DNA of 64,000 bases from Melampsora larici-populina 98AG31 (GCF_000204055.1 NW_006768834.1:37574-101573), one strand, 5' to 3'. Positions 23,219 to 35,804 are shown, counted from the first letter of the stretch. Numbers and translations: made by a program. Notes: generated by a model not told the origin, from the sequence alone.

Positions 23219-23520
23219 CTTTATGAAGCACAAAGTGTTCTCAGCAACGTATGAAGAACACGAGTCAAGTAAAGATAAAGTACCTTTATGAAGCACAAAG
23301 TGTTCTCAGCAACGTATGAAGAACACGAGTCAAGTAAAGATAAAGTACCTGATGGTACGAGAAAAACAATAGATAAGAATGGATCACTTTAGTAGGAACA
23401 TTAGTATAATAAACAAACCTTTATGAAGCACGAAGTGTTCTCAGCAACGTATGAAGAACACGAGTCAAGTAAAGATAAAGTACCTGATGGTACGAGAAAA
23501 ACAATAGATAAGAATGGATG
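23219..23520. repeat. 65-bp tandem repeat plus linked 36-bp repeat
   Basis: A 65-bp unit beginning CTTTATGAAGCAC(A/G)AAGTG occurs at 23219, 23284 and 23419. The stretch after copies two and three (CTGATGGTACGAGAAAAACA...) is also duplicated, at about 23350 and 23485, so a 135-bp compound unit is repeated as well. It is noncoding. Confidence 0.88.
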
Positions 23521-24904
23521 AAGAAAAAGGAAAACATAGCAGAGAAAACATTCATTCTTATATGAGTAGAATCTCGTACATCCTTGGTACAAGAAATGGA
23601 ATGAAGAAGGAAGCAAAAGAGACAACATCATAAGATAATTGATTATGATGTCATGACTAGAAGAGGAACAATAACAATTAAATAATTAAATATCTTTATA
23701 GATAACTCAGTATAAAAACATATGTAGATAGTCTTATACTATGAGATTCTCAATATGGATCATAACACAAAGAAGATCAGATACCTGTGTGCTTAATCTT
23801 ATACATATACTGCTCCAAATACTTGGGTACATGTCTGTACATGTTTTGATCAGTCAGCTTTGAGATAAGCAAAAGGATCAATGCAGGGATTTTACAAGAC
23901 TTAGAAAATGTAACTGACTATTACAGGTTGGAGATCCATAAGACTGAATAAGCCATCTAATTTGACTATTGAATTCATGGACAAGTCTTTGAAAAAACTG
24001 GTGTTTTTGACCCTCTTTTCCCCATAAGAAGTCAGATGCCTGAAGACTCAATGGGCAGATTTAAGTGGGCGCACAGCTCTTTTCTTTGGTCCAAGGACAT
24101 TTGTTTTCAGGATACAAAGATATGAAGTGTTGAATCAGTCCCCAGCCAAACGCTTCCGGCTCATACGCCAAAGAGGTGGTATAAGGTCTAAGACCCTCTT
24201 TTGACTACTTGTTTGTCTGAGAGGGACTTGTTAAGTTAGAGCACAGAGGTAGTTGATTAATCCCTTTTCAAGACTCTCAGCCATCTTGTCATACAAGCTA
24301 GGCTTAGCATCATTGTACCCTGACCCAGCCATTATCCCAGGCTCAAGCCTTCTTGGTTGGAGAACCATTTGCTGGCCCTGGTTGGTCAACCATTTACAAC
24401 GGTTTGTGGTGTAGATAACTACTTGTGTGTGTAAAAATTTTCAGATAAAAGGAGGGAACTATCACCACATGTAGTGTTTCCAAGCTACAAGATGACTGTT
24501 TACCTCATTGCTATCATTTCAAATCTTACTTTTTATACATGCTAGTACAATATGTCAAAGCAGCAAATGATGTAGTTCAGAAACAGCACCTCACTAACCA
24601 TCAAATTCTAAAAATATGAGTTAACTCACCTTTCACCCAAGAAGAATTAGAATATCTTGGCTAAAGAAGGTGGACTTGATCTCTGCTGCTCTTTGACGTT
24701 TAACATCATTTTTCTTAGTGGCACATAGGTCAGACATGATGACAATGAGTTTTCAATATAACAACATAACAGGCACTACACATGTTAATGATAGCAAATG
24801 CAATATGAAACAATAACTATACAGTAAAGTTTCAACCTTATGATGTAAGAAAATGAGGTGTTCACGCTTGACGCTGTGAACCTAGGACAGAAACGAGTGC
24901 TAAA

Positions 24905-25566
24905 CTCGACAAACCTTTAAAAAGGTTTAACAAAACTATCAGCCCGTGTTGACAAGACACGCTGAGGCAACTAAAACGGACAAGTGCTAAACTCGACAAA
25001 CCTTTAAAAAGGTTTAACAAAACTATCAGCCCGTGTTGACAAGACACGCTGAGGCAACTAAAACGGACAAGTGCTAAACTCAACAAACCTGGAAGGGAAC
25101 AGGGAGGATTATGAAACTGAAGTTTAGAATCTTTTTCCTTGATGAGGGAAAATGAGAAGCTACAGCAACATACAACACACCTTTAAAAAGGTTTAACAAA
25201 ACTATCAGCCCGTGTTGACAAGACACGCTGAGGCAACTAAAACGGACGAGTGCTAAACTCGACAAACCTTTAAAAAGGTTTAACAAAACTATCAGCCCGT
25301 GTTGACAAGACACGCTGAGGCAACTAAAACGGACGAGTGCTAAACTCGACAAACCTGGAAGGGAACAGGGAGGATTATGAAACTGAAGTTTAGAATCTTT
25401 TTCCTTGATGAGGGAAAATGAGAAGCTACAGCAACATACAACACACCTTTAAAAAGGTTTAACAAAACTATCAGCCCGTGTTGACAAGACACGCTGAGGC
25501 AACTAAAACGGACGAGTGCTAAACTCGACAAACCTGGAAGGGAACAGGGAGGATTATGAAACTGAA
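24905..25566. repeat. Higher-order minisatellite of 87-bp and ~94-bp units
   Basis: Unit A (87 bp) starts AAACCTTTAAAAAGGTTT, itself a palindrome, and contains two more short inverted repeats (CGTGT-TGACAAG-ACACG and CGAGT-GCTAA-ACTCG). Unit B (about 94 bp) starts CTGGAAGGGAACAGGGAGGA and contains AATCTTTTTCCTTGATGAGG. The order across the block is A A B A A B A B(partial), a higher-order arrangement. A piece of B recurs alone near 25696. The 87-bp period is a multiple of three, which creates spurious open frames on the minus strand. Confidence 0.88.
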
Positions 25567-26210
25567 CTAAATGAGAGAGAATTTTGAAGTGAAAGAGATG
25601 ATAGAGATGATAAAGGAAAACAAATAATCATAGTAAGGTGGTTCAGTAGAATTCTTAGTATTTTGATAAAAGAAAAAGTTTAATTGATAACTCACGTTTA
25701 GAATCTTTTTCCTTGATGAGGGAAAAAGTTCTAAATGTGAAGAGAGGCAAGATTATAAGAGAAAATGTCACAAAGATAATTTTGGGATTTAAACATCATG
25801 TCCACATCCTTATTCAGTTTAACTCAACTACAATCCCAATCCGGCGAGACCCTCTATATCTTCCTCATCACACCTAGTTCATAAATCCCATTTTGTCAAG
25901 ACATTCTAACATTTCTTCCACCTAACCTTGTACCTTGACACTGATTGAATATGTTTCAATTTGAATCCTCCTTGCTACACTCCTTTCTGTCAACGCTACA
26001 CACAGTCAATACTTTTGACTCCATAACCGTCATTGGTTTTGACCCAATCATGATTTACTCCAACATATGAAATGTGATTTGTTACAGGAATGAAACTATA
26101 ATTTAACAGATTCACCTTCTGGTTTATATCTTGAATTCATTTCACTTGTGTATGCAATCATAAAACCTACTTATGTACGCCAATTCATAGCAGTACCCGT
26201 ATCACTATGT

Positions 26211-29200
26211 CAATACCGGAATCGCTCCGCTCCGCTCTCAATTTTGGCCCTTTGAGGCAGCGGAGCGGAGCCTCCGCCCCGAAAGGATCGCTCCGCTATT
26301 GCTTTTTTTGGGCAAAAAAATCTCATTCAAGAGCGGAGCAATTTCTACGCTCTAAATCGCTCCGCTCTTCGCTTTATAGCGATTTTGAAGGGCAGAAAAA
26401 GAAAAAAAATTGTATTTTGAATCAATGTGTACTTGGTTGAGCCTATAGGGCCGGGCTAAGTAAGAGAAAAGAGAGAACAGACAAGAAGAAAAAAAAGAAA
26501 TGAGAAAAGGAAACTGGAAAACAAAACTTCCAAGGAAAAATTTGATTTAAATTGAGAACATCTAGCGTTTTTTCTTAGTTGATCTTTGTATGTATTCTTG
26601 AAGAGCTTTTGCAGAAGCTTCAAAAGGGCCGTCAGGTATGATCCCTTCTTTCAACCACGCCTGAGATCCCACCAGGCGCTCCATCGTCTTGGGAAGCATG
26701 CTACCTCGTGACGGGGTACATACATCGGCAGCAGCGGAAAAGGTCCGCTCGCATGCACAGGAAGTGGCCAATATAGAGAGGTAGTCGCGGGCCAGTCTTG
26801 CAAGTACTGGGAAATGTTGATGATGGGCCTGTGAGCAAAGACAAAGCACAGTCAGAAATTAGGTGATGAGGCCATGTATATGAAAGAGAAGAAAAATTAC
26901 CTCCCACCATTGGAGGGGGGTTTGGTCTGGATCCATTCGGTATCTTCCTTGAAGATAGTCGTCCAGTTCCGAAGATGCAACATCACCTTGATCACCGGTT
27001 GAGCCTCCAAACACATCGAACTCGTCAGGCTCCACATTCTTGCTGATTTCTTGAGTTGGTGGTGTAGGCTGGAGCTCTTCGCTTTCCGCCAAGAGTTTCT
27101 CGTACGCAGTGTCTAAGACAACACGGGCTGCAGCTTCAAAGTCTGGATAGTGCAGATTGAAGAATTTGCCTTGGAATCGAGGATTGAGCATGGTGGCGAG
27201 AGATATGGCGTCGGAGTTGGCAGCCTCGCATTGATATTCAGTAAGCCATTGTATCATTGTGTCAATTGCTTCGTTCAGACTTGGAAAGTTTGTGTTTTCG
27301 GCCTTGTGTTGCTGAAGCTCGTTGATGACGCGACAGTATTTGGCCAAGAGGATGCATCCTGTTGGACCATTGCCCTCAACTCGAGCGCTTGCATCCACGA
27401 ATGTCTTCCAGAACGCAAGATCATGATCAGTAAGCTGATCATGAACGGAAGAATGAGATGAACAAAAGAGCAGTGGAAAACATACCTTCAAGACTTTGTT
27501 GACCAACTCCACAGCGTGCCATTCCGATGGCGAAATTGTAACTCCTTTGAAAAATTGGGCCTTACGATCGGCAGCCAGCATTGAGTTAATGACCTGACAA
27601 GTCAAAAGACATGATGAGGAATGAAGAGATAATTAAAAACATAATGAAGTAGGAAAAGTAAGTAAAATACACGTACTTCCTGTGCCTCACAGGCAACCTT
27701 CCGACTTTCATAATGACTGTTCCAACGAGTCTTGCAAGGACGTCGAAGCATCCGACCCTTGTAACCCATCCGCTGAGCGCGTACCTTGAAGTCCTCGCGT
27801 CGGGCGGCGCTACTGGCAATTTGTCCTGAAACAGTATCGATCTATGTGCAAAAGACAACAACAAGATTGTCAGCATCTTCAATTACAAGTCAAGATATTC
27901 AATTTGTACCATACCTTTGCGAGAGCCACAGCAACAGCATCCTGCTTCTTACCAGCATCAGCTTCACCACCTTCATCATTGCCATCCTCGTCATTGATAC
28001 CATCAGGTTGGTCAGGTAAGCCATCCGAACCTTCAGAAACATCTGAATCGTGATACTCCAGAGGATCCTCCCCGTCGTTGACCTCAATTCCAGGCACCGG
28101 GAGGGGAATATTGTGAGGAGTTGATGGTTTTGCCTTAGAAATATTCTGACCAAGCTTTTTGAGACCGTGTCCCACCACAAGATTCAACTTGTGTGCGTAA
28201 CATCGCACATGATGAGTTGAGTTGTCCCAAATGACAGGACTTGCAGCCGATGCAAACATAGTTTGCATCTCGACGGCCATTGTAGAATTGTTTCCTCCGC
28301 TGTCAGTAGTCTGCGCCAGCATGTGAGGAAGGGAAAAAAATAAAATATAAGAAATAAAAAATGAAAGAGAACCAAAAGGTTAATACAAAAGAAAATGAAA
28401 ATGAAGGACTGTAATAAATTTTACTCATCTTCTTATGTAGGCCATGTCGAATCAAGAATTTGCCAATAGGCCTAGCCAAGAGAGCCCCAAAATGGCGCCA
28501 AGCGACCATCTTGAGGGTAAGATGAGTAGATTTATACTCCCAGTTTTCGTCAATATAGTTGGCTGTTGCTCCAACAAACGCATAACGATTCCCTTTGGTT
28601 GTCCAAACATCATGGATCAGACAAAACTTACCTTCGTTTTCCTACCAATATGAAAAGAAAAGTAAATGATTGTTAGCACTCAAACAATGGTGGAAAGAAT
28701 GATAATACTATGTACTTACTTTTAATGTGTTAATTGCCTTGTGGTGCAGACCGGCAAAAAGGTCTACAGACTGTTGGGCAGCCCACGTCGATGATCGAAC
28801 AACAGCGCCTCGGTTGCTTGCATCAAAAGCTGCACGGAGTGCAGCATCCTCAAATCGAGCCCAGGGGAGTGCGTGTCGTACAATCCACAGCACTAAGATC
28901 GTGTTTAATAGGTCGACTGTGAACTTGGGTCCACCAAAATAAGTTGTTAAGGTGGACTTTTGCTCCTTCTTCTCGGCTTCTTGCTTTTCTTTGTAGGCGA
29001 CAGGGAGTATCATACCGGCAGCTATTGCTTTGTGTCTTTGCGTACAAACCGGATGTGATTCGCTTCCATCTTGATGACACCATAAGCTCCAATAAGTAGT
29101 AGGTCCAGTTTTGTAAGTATTCCTACAAAATTTACACCTGAAGGATCGCCCCTACATAAGAAGAGATATCACACTGATCAGTATACACAATAATCGCGAT

Positions 29201-30461
29201 AATAGAAAAGAACAATAATCGAAAAGAAAATGAAAAAGAACATTACAAAAGTCAATCACTTACTTTTGGAGTTGGCTTAGGTGGTTCGTAGTACTCGCAA
29301 AGATACTCCACATCAGCAGATCGTTTTTCATTGTACCCCAGTTCCCTTTCTTCGATCCCAACAAACTCAACTTCAGAGTCCTGGTCCATATCCATACCCG
29401 TAGGTACTTCATAATCCTACATCAGATAAGGCAAGAATAAATAAACTTTATAGTTTGACTATGTATATGATAAGATGCACATACATTCTCTTTAGATCTC
29501 TTGGTAGATGTACCAGCGCTACTTTGGCTTCCTGCAGGTAATCGAGATTGAACACGTTTGCTACTCGAAGAAAGCGTCTAAGGAGGGTAAGAAATCGAAA
29601 ATCAAGTCACAGTCAGCTATGTCGGCAGATATCAGAAAAGGAGAGAGACAATAAGAAAACAACTGACCTTTCCCTTTGCAGTCGGCTTTGCTTTAGGTGC
29701 TGCTTTGTGTTTTTTTGCAATAGGATTTGGTGGTCGAGGCGATGCGGACCAACGAGAAAGTGGTCCAGCATCAGGATCATCTTTGTCTGGAAACGACAGA
29801 GTGACAGCTGCTCGGGAATCTCGAGGTGGAACAATGAATCCTTTTTGTTTGCGAGAAGGACTTGGTGGCCGGAGTTGTTGAGTTGATGAACTACCCGGAA
29901 CAATAAGGCTTTGTGATGAGCTTTGCGATAATTTTTTAGTGAGACCCATTCTGAAAAGGTAGCGAAAAGGGGAAAAGGAAATATTAAGAAAGGTCTTTTA
30001 TAAGATAGGAGACCGTGTGGAGTGATGAAGATGTTAGGGTGATCGATACACTCACCTTAATATCACGAATAAAGCCAGTCGAAAATGTGAACCACAAGCC
30101 AGCCGGATGGAAAAATCTGGCCAGGGGTCTTGTTCCATCGTGTCAAGGAGTATCGGTGGCGTCGTCAAACTGGCGGTCACGGTGGTATTGCCGAAATGGG
30201 AAGGTGGTATATCAAATCGAGGTGGTATTGAGTGGCGGTGTGGGTAGAGGGTTACTGGGTTTCCTGCGCTCTATACCGCAGGAAACTCGGCCCCGGCCGT
30301 CAAAATGCGGAGCGGACGCTGCGCTATAAAATTTCAACCTGCCCATGAGCGGAGCGCAAGCCCCGCTCTTTATGGCGGGAAAATAGCGGACCGCCGGGAC
30401 CCCGGGACCGCTCCGCTATCGCTCCGCAACCACTTTTTCATGCGGAGCGGTTCCGGTATTG
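26211..30461. mobile_element. Complete hAT-superfamily DNA transposon
   Basis: The terminal inverted repeats are CAATACCGGAATCGCTCCGC at 26211-26230 and the complement of 30442-30461, 19 of 20 identical. Both ends are flanked by ACTATGT (26204-26210 and 30462-30468), a 7-bp direct repeat; hAT elements normally give 8 bp. GC-rich subterminal regions at both ends repeat the GCTCCGC/GCGGAGC motif many times, standing out in AT-rich DNA and typical of hAT transposase-binding arrays. Length is 4251 bp. One multi-exon transposase lies on the minus strand. Confidence 0.9.
26562..29949 (-). CDS. hAT transposase with BED-like zinc finger
   Basis: This is a DNA-binding, RNase-H-fold transposase for the surrounding element. 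The start is the Met of [11 protein letters not shown] at 29949. A Ser/Pro-rich basic N-terminus is followed by a CKFC...H...C...H zinc finger (about 29150-29040). Then come [15 protein letters not shown] and [31 protein letters not shown] with the first catalytic Asp (about 28620); TTDSGGNN and the [10 protein letters not shown] motif (about 28310-28170); the helical insertion; and the C-terminal hAT dimerisation region [19 protein letters not shown] (about 26790-26720), ending TKKKR. Exons are separated by short GT-AG introns and I saw no in-frame stop inside an exon. The junction at about 28430-28310 does not resolve in phase, so I cannot say the gene is fully functional. Confidence 0.85.
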
Positions 30462-30500
30462 ACTATGTATTGCACCTCAGCTCACCATTGATGCTCCTAA

Positions 30501-30683
30501 CACTGCAAAGATAATGTATTCCTCCGAGGTGAAAAATAATCAAAGTTAATGCACAAAATGACTAATAATGCAGAATTAATGCAGAATTATGCAGACTTAA
30601 TGCAGACTTAATGCACTTTTAATCATTTTGTACATTAAATGTAATAATTTTTCACCTTGGAGAAATACATTATTTCTGCAGTG
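30501..30683. mobile_element. 183-bp MITE copy 1, TAA target duplication
   Basis: The ends CACTGCAAAGATAATGTAT and its near complement (ATACATTATTTCTGCAGTG) are flanked by TAA at 30498-30500 and 30684-30686. The interior is AT-rich with repeated TTAATGCAGA. It has the same length and layout as the copy at 44975-45157. TAA/TTA duplications are typical of Tourist/Harbinger-type MITEs. It lies 40 bp from the right end of the hAT element. Confidence 0.88.
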
Positions 30684-31388
30684 TAAGTGCCTTTTTTCAT
30701 CAACATACAATCATAAAATCTTATTATTTTTCCTTTTTTTTCTTGTTCCCCATCAAGCTTGTTTAAACAAACCCAAGTACTTAACATGAGTACAATTTGT
30801 CCCTGTTACACTGGTAGCAAGAGCTTTTTTGCTTGTGTTTTCTTATATATCTCCAGCAAATCATATTTTTGATTTACAAGTCTCAAATTTCTCTCAAAAG
30901 ATCGGAAGGATAAGAAATTATAAACGGTACTCAGAGCATCCACTATTGTTACAGTAAAATTTCAGTAAATTTTCCAGTACAGATTTCACAGTACAGTAAA
31001 TTAAGAGCCCGGTAACTTAAGCGTGATTTCTTGAAATCGCATTCAGGGACAGGGCTTTTCTACACGTAGAAAAGCCTTTTTTTTTGAAAAGCATTGAAAA
31101 TCGCTGAAACTCGCGTTTTGTGAAAAAAGAGAGAAACAATCAAAAAGAGAGAGACAAATGCGTTTGGTTTGTTTACCACCGAAAATCAATTTCCGACTTG
31201 TTGACCATCGGAAATCGATTTTCGCTTTGTTGACCATCTCGATCGATCTCAATTTCATCTCAATCATTCTCCACTCATCTCAATCATTCTCAACTCATCC
31301 TTTCTCTTCTCAACTTGGCCATTCTCGGCTTGTTGACCTCTACATCAGGTGCTCTACATACATATCAATCCAAACTACAGTCCCCATC

Positions 31389-33518
31389 ATGTCATCCTCT
31401 TCGGAGTCGGACTCTGATGCGTCTTTTGAAGCCTCTCGACGCCCAATTAAGCTTTTGAAATACATCATCAAAGCTGGGAAAGACTACCTAGATTCAATCA
31501 TGGCCCCAAAGACCCCATGTAGAACTTCCAAACTACGTGGAAATCAGTACACTCAAGAAATCTTGAACGGTAGCGATGTTCGATTTTGAGAGCTCTGTCG
31601 TATGGAAAAGCTTGCTTTCAAGGGCTTAATCAAAGCCCTTGAAGGTAAAATTATTATTTGTTGCAAGAGAAGTGTCACTGTAGAGGAGCAAGTCATGATA
31701 TTTCTTTATATCATCGGCAATTCCGGTTCAAATCGAGTAGCTGGTGAACGCTTCCAACGTTCCGGTCACACGATTAGCAAATATTTCAATGATGTATGCA
31801 AGGCTATTGCTTCCCTCGAATCCATTTATATAGTACAACCTACTGGAAATGAACCTTGTTCAAAAGAAATACGAAACAACCCTGACTTTTACCCGTACTT
31901 TGAGAAGTGTGTGGGTGCTATAGATGGCACCCACATTCCTTGTATTGTTCCTCCTGACTGTCAGCCAGCCCATCAAAATCAAAAGGGAGATCTCTCTCAA
32001 AACGTCCTTGCGGGGTGCTCCTTTAATATGTTGTTTACGTTTGTCTACGCCGGCTTAGAAGGATCACAAGCGGATGCCCGTGTCCTTTGTCGAGCTCCTG
32101 AGGAAGGTAGATTTGAAGTACCCAATGGTAAGTCAAAAGTTTTCTCCCTCAAGATGTTCTTAGATGTTCTTTTGTAGATCATTGATTTTTCATCTGTTGA
32201 TTTCAATCCAGACCGCTTCTATCTTGCCGACGCTGGATACGCCAATGTACCAGGCTTCCTTGCACCTTATCGTTCGTTTCGATACCACCTCAAGGAGTGG
32301 AGACATTCAGGTCTAACACCACAAACGGCAAAGGAGCTTTATAATCATCGTCACTCACACTACACAAAATGTCATCTTTACCGGGCGGTAAAGAAAACTA
32401 CTGACATAGAAAAGTCCTGAGGCAACAGGAAGAGAGCTAAAAATCTGAAAAAATATGCACCTTGTTCCTAGATGTTGGGGCGTCATGATGAGTATTTTTT
32501 TGTATTTTACACGCAGATATTGGTTTATGTACTAACAATAAACGCTGAAAATCATCAAAAACTCACATGTAACAATACCTAAAATTTGGGTCATGAGTAT
32601 GAAGACAATATTTTGTGGTCTAAAAACTTCAATAACTTTTGCAATTCTGCTCCAAATAACTCGATTTTTGGTTCATTCGAAAGCTGAACTATTCTCCTTC
32701 ACACTTCATAATGTTAGTAAGGTGCTATCTAGTCATTTAAACACTCGACATATGTTCAAACAGTTCTGCATGAATTGCTCTGTAGGATCTTTTTTAGACC
32801 AGCTACAGATGTGATGTCTCAATGAAAAATGTAGAGGAAAGGCTCACCTTTTTAATGCACTTCAAATCGAGTGATTTGACCCAGAACTGCAAAAGTTATT
32901 GATGTTTGAAGATTCCAAAATCCTGTCTTCAAAGTCAAGGGCCAAATTTCAGGTATTGTTACAGGTGGGTTTTTGATGATTCTCAGCCTTTATTGTTAGT
33001 ACATTAACCAATATCTGTGTGTAAAATACAAAAAAATACTCATCATGACGCCCCAACATCTAGGAACAAGGTGCATATTTTTTCAGATTTTTAGCTCTCT
33101 TCCTGTTGCCTCAGGACTTTTCTATGTCAGTAGTTTTCTTTACCGCCCGGTAAAGATGACATTTTGTGTAGTGTCAGCTCTTCGAATCATAATTGAACGG
33201 ATCTTTGGCGTGTCTAAAATGCGGTTTCCTATATTAGCTCAAATGCCTTCATATCCATACAAGATACAAATTATGATTGTAATGGCGTGTTGTGTACTAC
33301 ATAACCTCATCCGAATCGAGTCCGGCGAAGATGAGTTCTACAAGGAGTACATGTTGAAGGAACGGTTAGAAACAAGATTAGATGGTGATAATTTGAACCC
33401 TGACTGGGTTGAGCCAAATACTGCTGCACGTACTCAAGCAACTGAACAAAGAGATGCGCTCGCAGAAAGGATGTTTTACGATTATATGCATGCACCTGTG
33501 GCTTGTAGGCAAGCCTAG
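31389..33518 (+). pseudogene. Harbinger DDE_Tnp_4-type transposase, interrupted
   Basis: This HARBI1-like transposase begins MSSSSESDSD at 31389. The frame carries a TGA at 31587-31589 between DVRF and ELCRMEKLAF, with the same frame open on both sides; a CGA-to-TGA change is the simplest explanation. Next come the helix-turn-helix-like region, CVGAIDGTHIP with the first catalytic Asp (about 31910-31940), a GT-AG intron (32128-32211), YLADAGYANVPGF with the second Asp, and NHRHS at 32357. The coding sequence resumes after the 816-bp insertion at about 33174 with ALRIIIERIFGVSKMRF (the catalytic Glu), ACCVLHNLIRIE and the end at 33518. All three DDE residues survive, so both lesions look recent. 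Confidence 0.88.
32358..33173. mobile_element. 816-bp palindromic CACTA-type foldback element
   Basis: It begins CACTACACAAAATGTC and ends with the exact complement; the terminal inverted repeats stay nearly identical for about 230 bp and weaker symmetry continues to the centre. Each arm carries the hairpin CTTTACCGGGCGGTAAAG near its tip. It is flanked by TCA (32355-32357 and 33174-33176). CACTA ends with a 3-bp duplication point to the CACTA (CMC) superfamily. It has no coding capacity. Removing the element and one TCA rejoins the transposase in frame. Confidence 0.92.
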
Positions 33519-33808
33519 AAATATTATTGTACATTTGTATTTATCAATTCAAGACTGCTATCTCACTGTATCTATTATTATCATTAAAGGCAGCATTTAT
33601 TATTATCATCAAAAGCAAAATTTATTATTATCATCATTCACAGCAGAATTGTATCTATCATTATTGAAAGAAAGATCTCACTGTTTAACTACTGTAGTAT
33701 ACATGTTTTATTTTTTGTTTGAGGTCTGAGTCTGAGATACAAAATATTTCTTTGAGATTTGAGAGACAAGATAAGAATAGAAAATGAGATAAAAAAATAG
33801 ATACATAA

Positions 33809-35804
33809 TTATTTATCTACCTCTTGATACTCTGCTAATATTCCAGCTTCACTCTTCAACCAATCCCACCTATAAGCTTTATCCATGTGAAAGAAAAAAG
33901 AAGCACTGTCGTCTTTTTTTAATTCATTAGCTACTTTGATGATATGTTGAGGTTTTAATTGTTTGCCACATCCTTTATTAAAGATACTCATTGCTTCTTG
34001 TCGCATTGGATGTTGTTCCAATTTAATTTTGGCGATGGTGACCTTATCACTATCGTGTTTCTCTTCTAATCCTGCTACTCGATCAATGGCTGAATTAATC
34101 GATTCAGCTACTAGTTTTGGCCCAGATACACGTGATTGTTTGGCACTCGCAATAGATCCTGATGGAACCGGACTACATTTGTTGCGTATGAATCTTCTCG
34201 CTGGTGTCTCGTCATCATCACTACTGGTGTCGAGTTCACGTTCGGCCGCGGTGAGACTGTTGAGTCCAGACTTGCGCTTCTTCTGTGTGGTGATAATTGA
34301 TTGATTTGAATTGAATAATGATGAATTGATTGATGATGAATTGATTGATTTGAATTGAATAATGATGAATTGATTGATGATGAATTGAATAATGATGAAT
34401 TGATTTGAATTGAATGATGAATTGATTTGAATTGATTTGAATTGATTTGAATGATGAATTGATTTGAATTGATTGATGATATTGATTTGAATTGATTGAT
34501 GATAATTGAATCGATCGATCGATTAGAATGAGTAAAATCGAATTGATCGATTGATTAGAATGAGTAAAATAATTGATCAATAGATTGGAATGAGTAAAAT
34601 CAAATTGATTGATTAGAATTGAATGAGTAAAATCAAATTGATTGATTAGAATTGAAAGATTAAAATCAAATCGATTGATTAGAATTGAAAGATATTGTCA
34701 AGTGATAAAAATGCAATATGAGACATACAGGAGTCTTCTTCTTTTGTGCAGCAGCTTGTGTTTCAACCTTGATTTCCTCCATACCCGAGTTGTCAGAGGA
34801 GTCAGACTTGTGAGATCCATTTGAGGCCGACTTGTGAGATCCACCTTCACTCGACTTGTTTCTAGATGCTACATCAGCTTGTCATTGATTGGAAGAAATT
34901 AGTTTGGTAATCAGTTATGTACAGATGAAATGAAAGAAACATACATTCATTTTCCTTGTCTGATCCACTCAGCGAGGTTTGTTTCTTCTTGTTGGTCTGA
35001 GTTCCAAAACCTTTGTTACCATTGGCTCGTAAGTGCTTCTCTGGCATAAGTGGCAATACCGCTTGATATGCTGGAAAACCGTTTTTTCGAATTGGCTTTG
35101 CATCACGATGGCCTTGCTATAATCAAAGAATTAGAATGAATGATATATGAGTATTGAAATTTGATTGTATGAATTAAGATTGATGAATATCTTACCGCAA
35201 TCCAACGGTCCCACCACTCGTTGTCAGCCTGAACTTCGCCGGTTGTTGTATTAGTTCCAGGGGCACCAGATGAGTCCATTATCGCATCAAAGGCCTTCAA
35301 AGTGGTCTTGCACTGTAAATATAAGCATCAAGTAAGTAAATTGTTTGTTTGTACTGAAAGGGAAACAAAGGAAGTGGTACTGACCTTTTGAAAGTGGTTT
35401 TTTAATCGGCTCGAACTTGCTTGGACTTTGAATTTGGTGTTGTAGTTATCCAAAATGATTTTCCATCCACTGGACTTGAGGCCGCTGTCGTTGGCATTTC
35501 CAAGGTCCATTTGGTTCTTTATTTTGTCCATAACATACAAGCTATGACTGAGTTCCCAATCGTCGCTCTTCTTGGTTGGTTCTTCTTCTTTTGATTCATC
35601 TTCATCTTTCAATTTAACTTTTGAATTATCTTTTGATTTAACTTTTGAATTATCTTTTGATTTAACCTTTGAATTATCTTTTGATTTAACTTTTGAATTA
35701 TCTTTTGATTTAACTTTTGAATTATCTTTTGAGTTATTTGATTTGGCTTTTGATTTCGATTGGACTACTTCGACTCTGTCACTGCTGCTATCTGAATCGG
35801 ACAT
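33809..35804 (-). CDS. Myb/SANT-like DNA-binding protein of the Harbinger element
   Basis: This is the accessory protein that in Harbinger elements binds DNA and helps transposase reach the nucleus and termini. The start at 35804 (MSDSDSSSDRVEVVQ) leads into five copies of KDNSKVKS, then the Myb/SANT-like domain (WELSHSLYVMDKIKNQMDLG...GWKIILDNYNTKF...SSRLKNHFQK, about 35560-35390). Later exons give TLKAFDAIMDSSGAPGTN, EWWDRWIA, PAYQAVLPLMPEKHLR, a Ser-rich stretch and IKLEQHPMRQEAMSIFNKG, ending EYQEVDK at 33809. Introns are GT-AG; one (about 34270-34730) is swollen by a microsatellite. No stop was seen inside exons, so this partner gene outlived its transposase. Confidence 0.78.
34290..34690. 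repeat. GAATTGATT microsatellite-like low-complexity tract
   Basis: About 400 bp are built almost wholly from GAATTGATTT, GATGAATTGATT and GAATGAGTAAAATC variants. The tract lies in an intron of the minus-strand Myb/SANT gene. Confidence 0.88.
35605..35740 (-). repeat. 24-bp coding tandem repeat (KDNSKVKS)
   Basis: Five near-perfect 24-bp units on the minus strand encode KDNSKVKS with one final variant (KVKLKDED). It is a lysine-rich, probably disordered segment near the N-terminus of the Myb/SANT protein and a likely site of length polymorphism. Confidence 0.85.

Larger units (their letters stand above)
22766..26203. other. AT-rich intergenic region with satellite-like repeats
   Basis: There is no supported gene over about 3.4 kb. 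It contains two minisatellite blocks, listed separately. A segment at about 24600-24720 (CTCACCTTTCACCCAAGAA...TTTGACGTTTAACAT) resembles one within the Copia LTR at 56700-56790, so part of this region may be old retrotransposon LTR material. The rest shows nothing I can name. Confidence 0.5.

Noticed and set aside
24862..25531. Minus-strand frames repeating SLALVRFSCLSVSCQHGLIV
   Set aside because: They arise because the 87-bp satellite period is a multiple of three; no start context, no domain, and the B units break the frame.
26204..30468. A canonical 8-bp hAT target duplication
   Set aside because: Only ACTATGT (7 bp) matches on both sides; the eighth base differs whichever side is extended.
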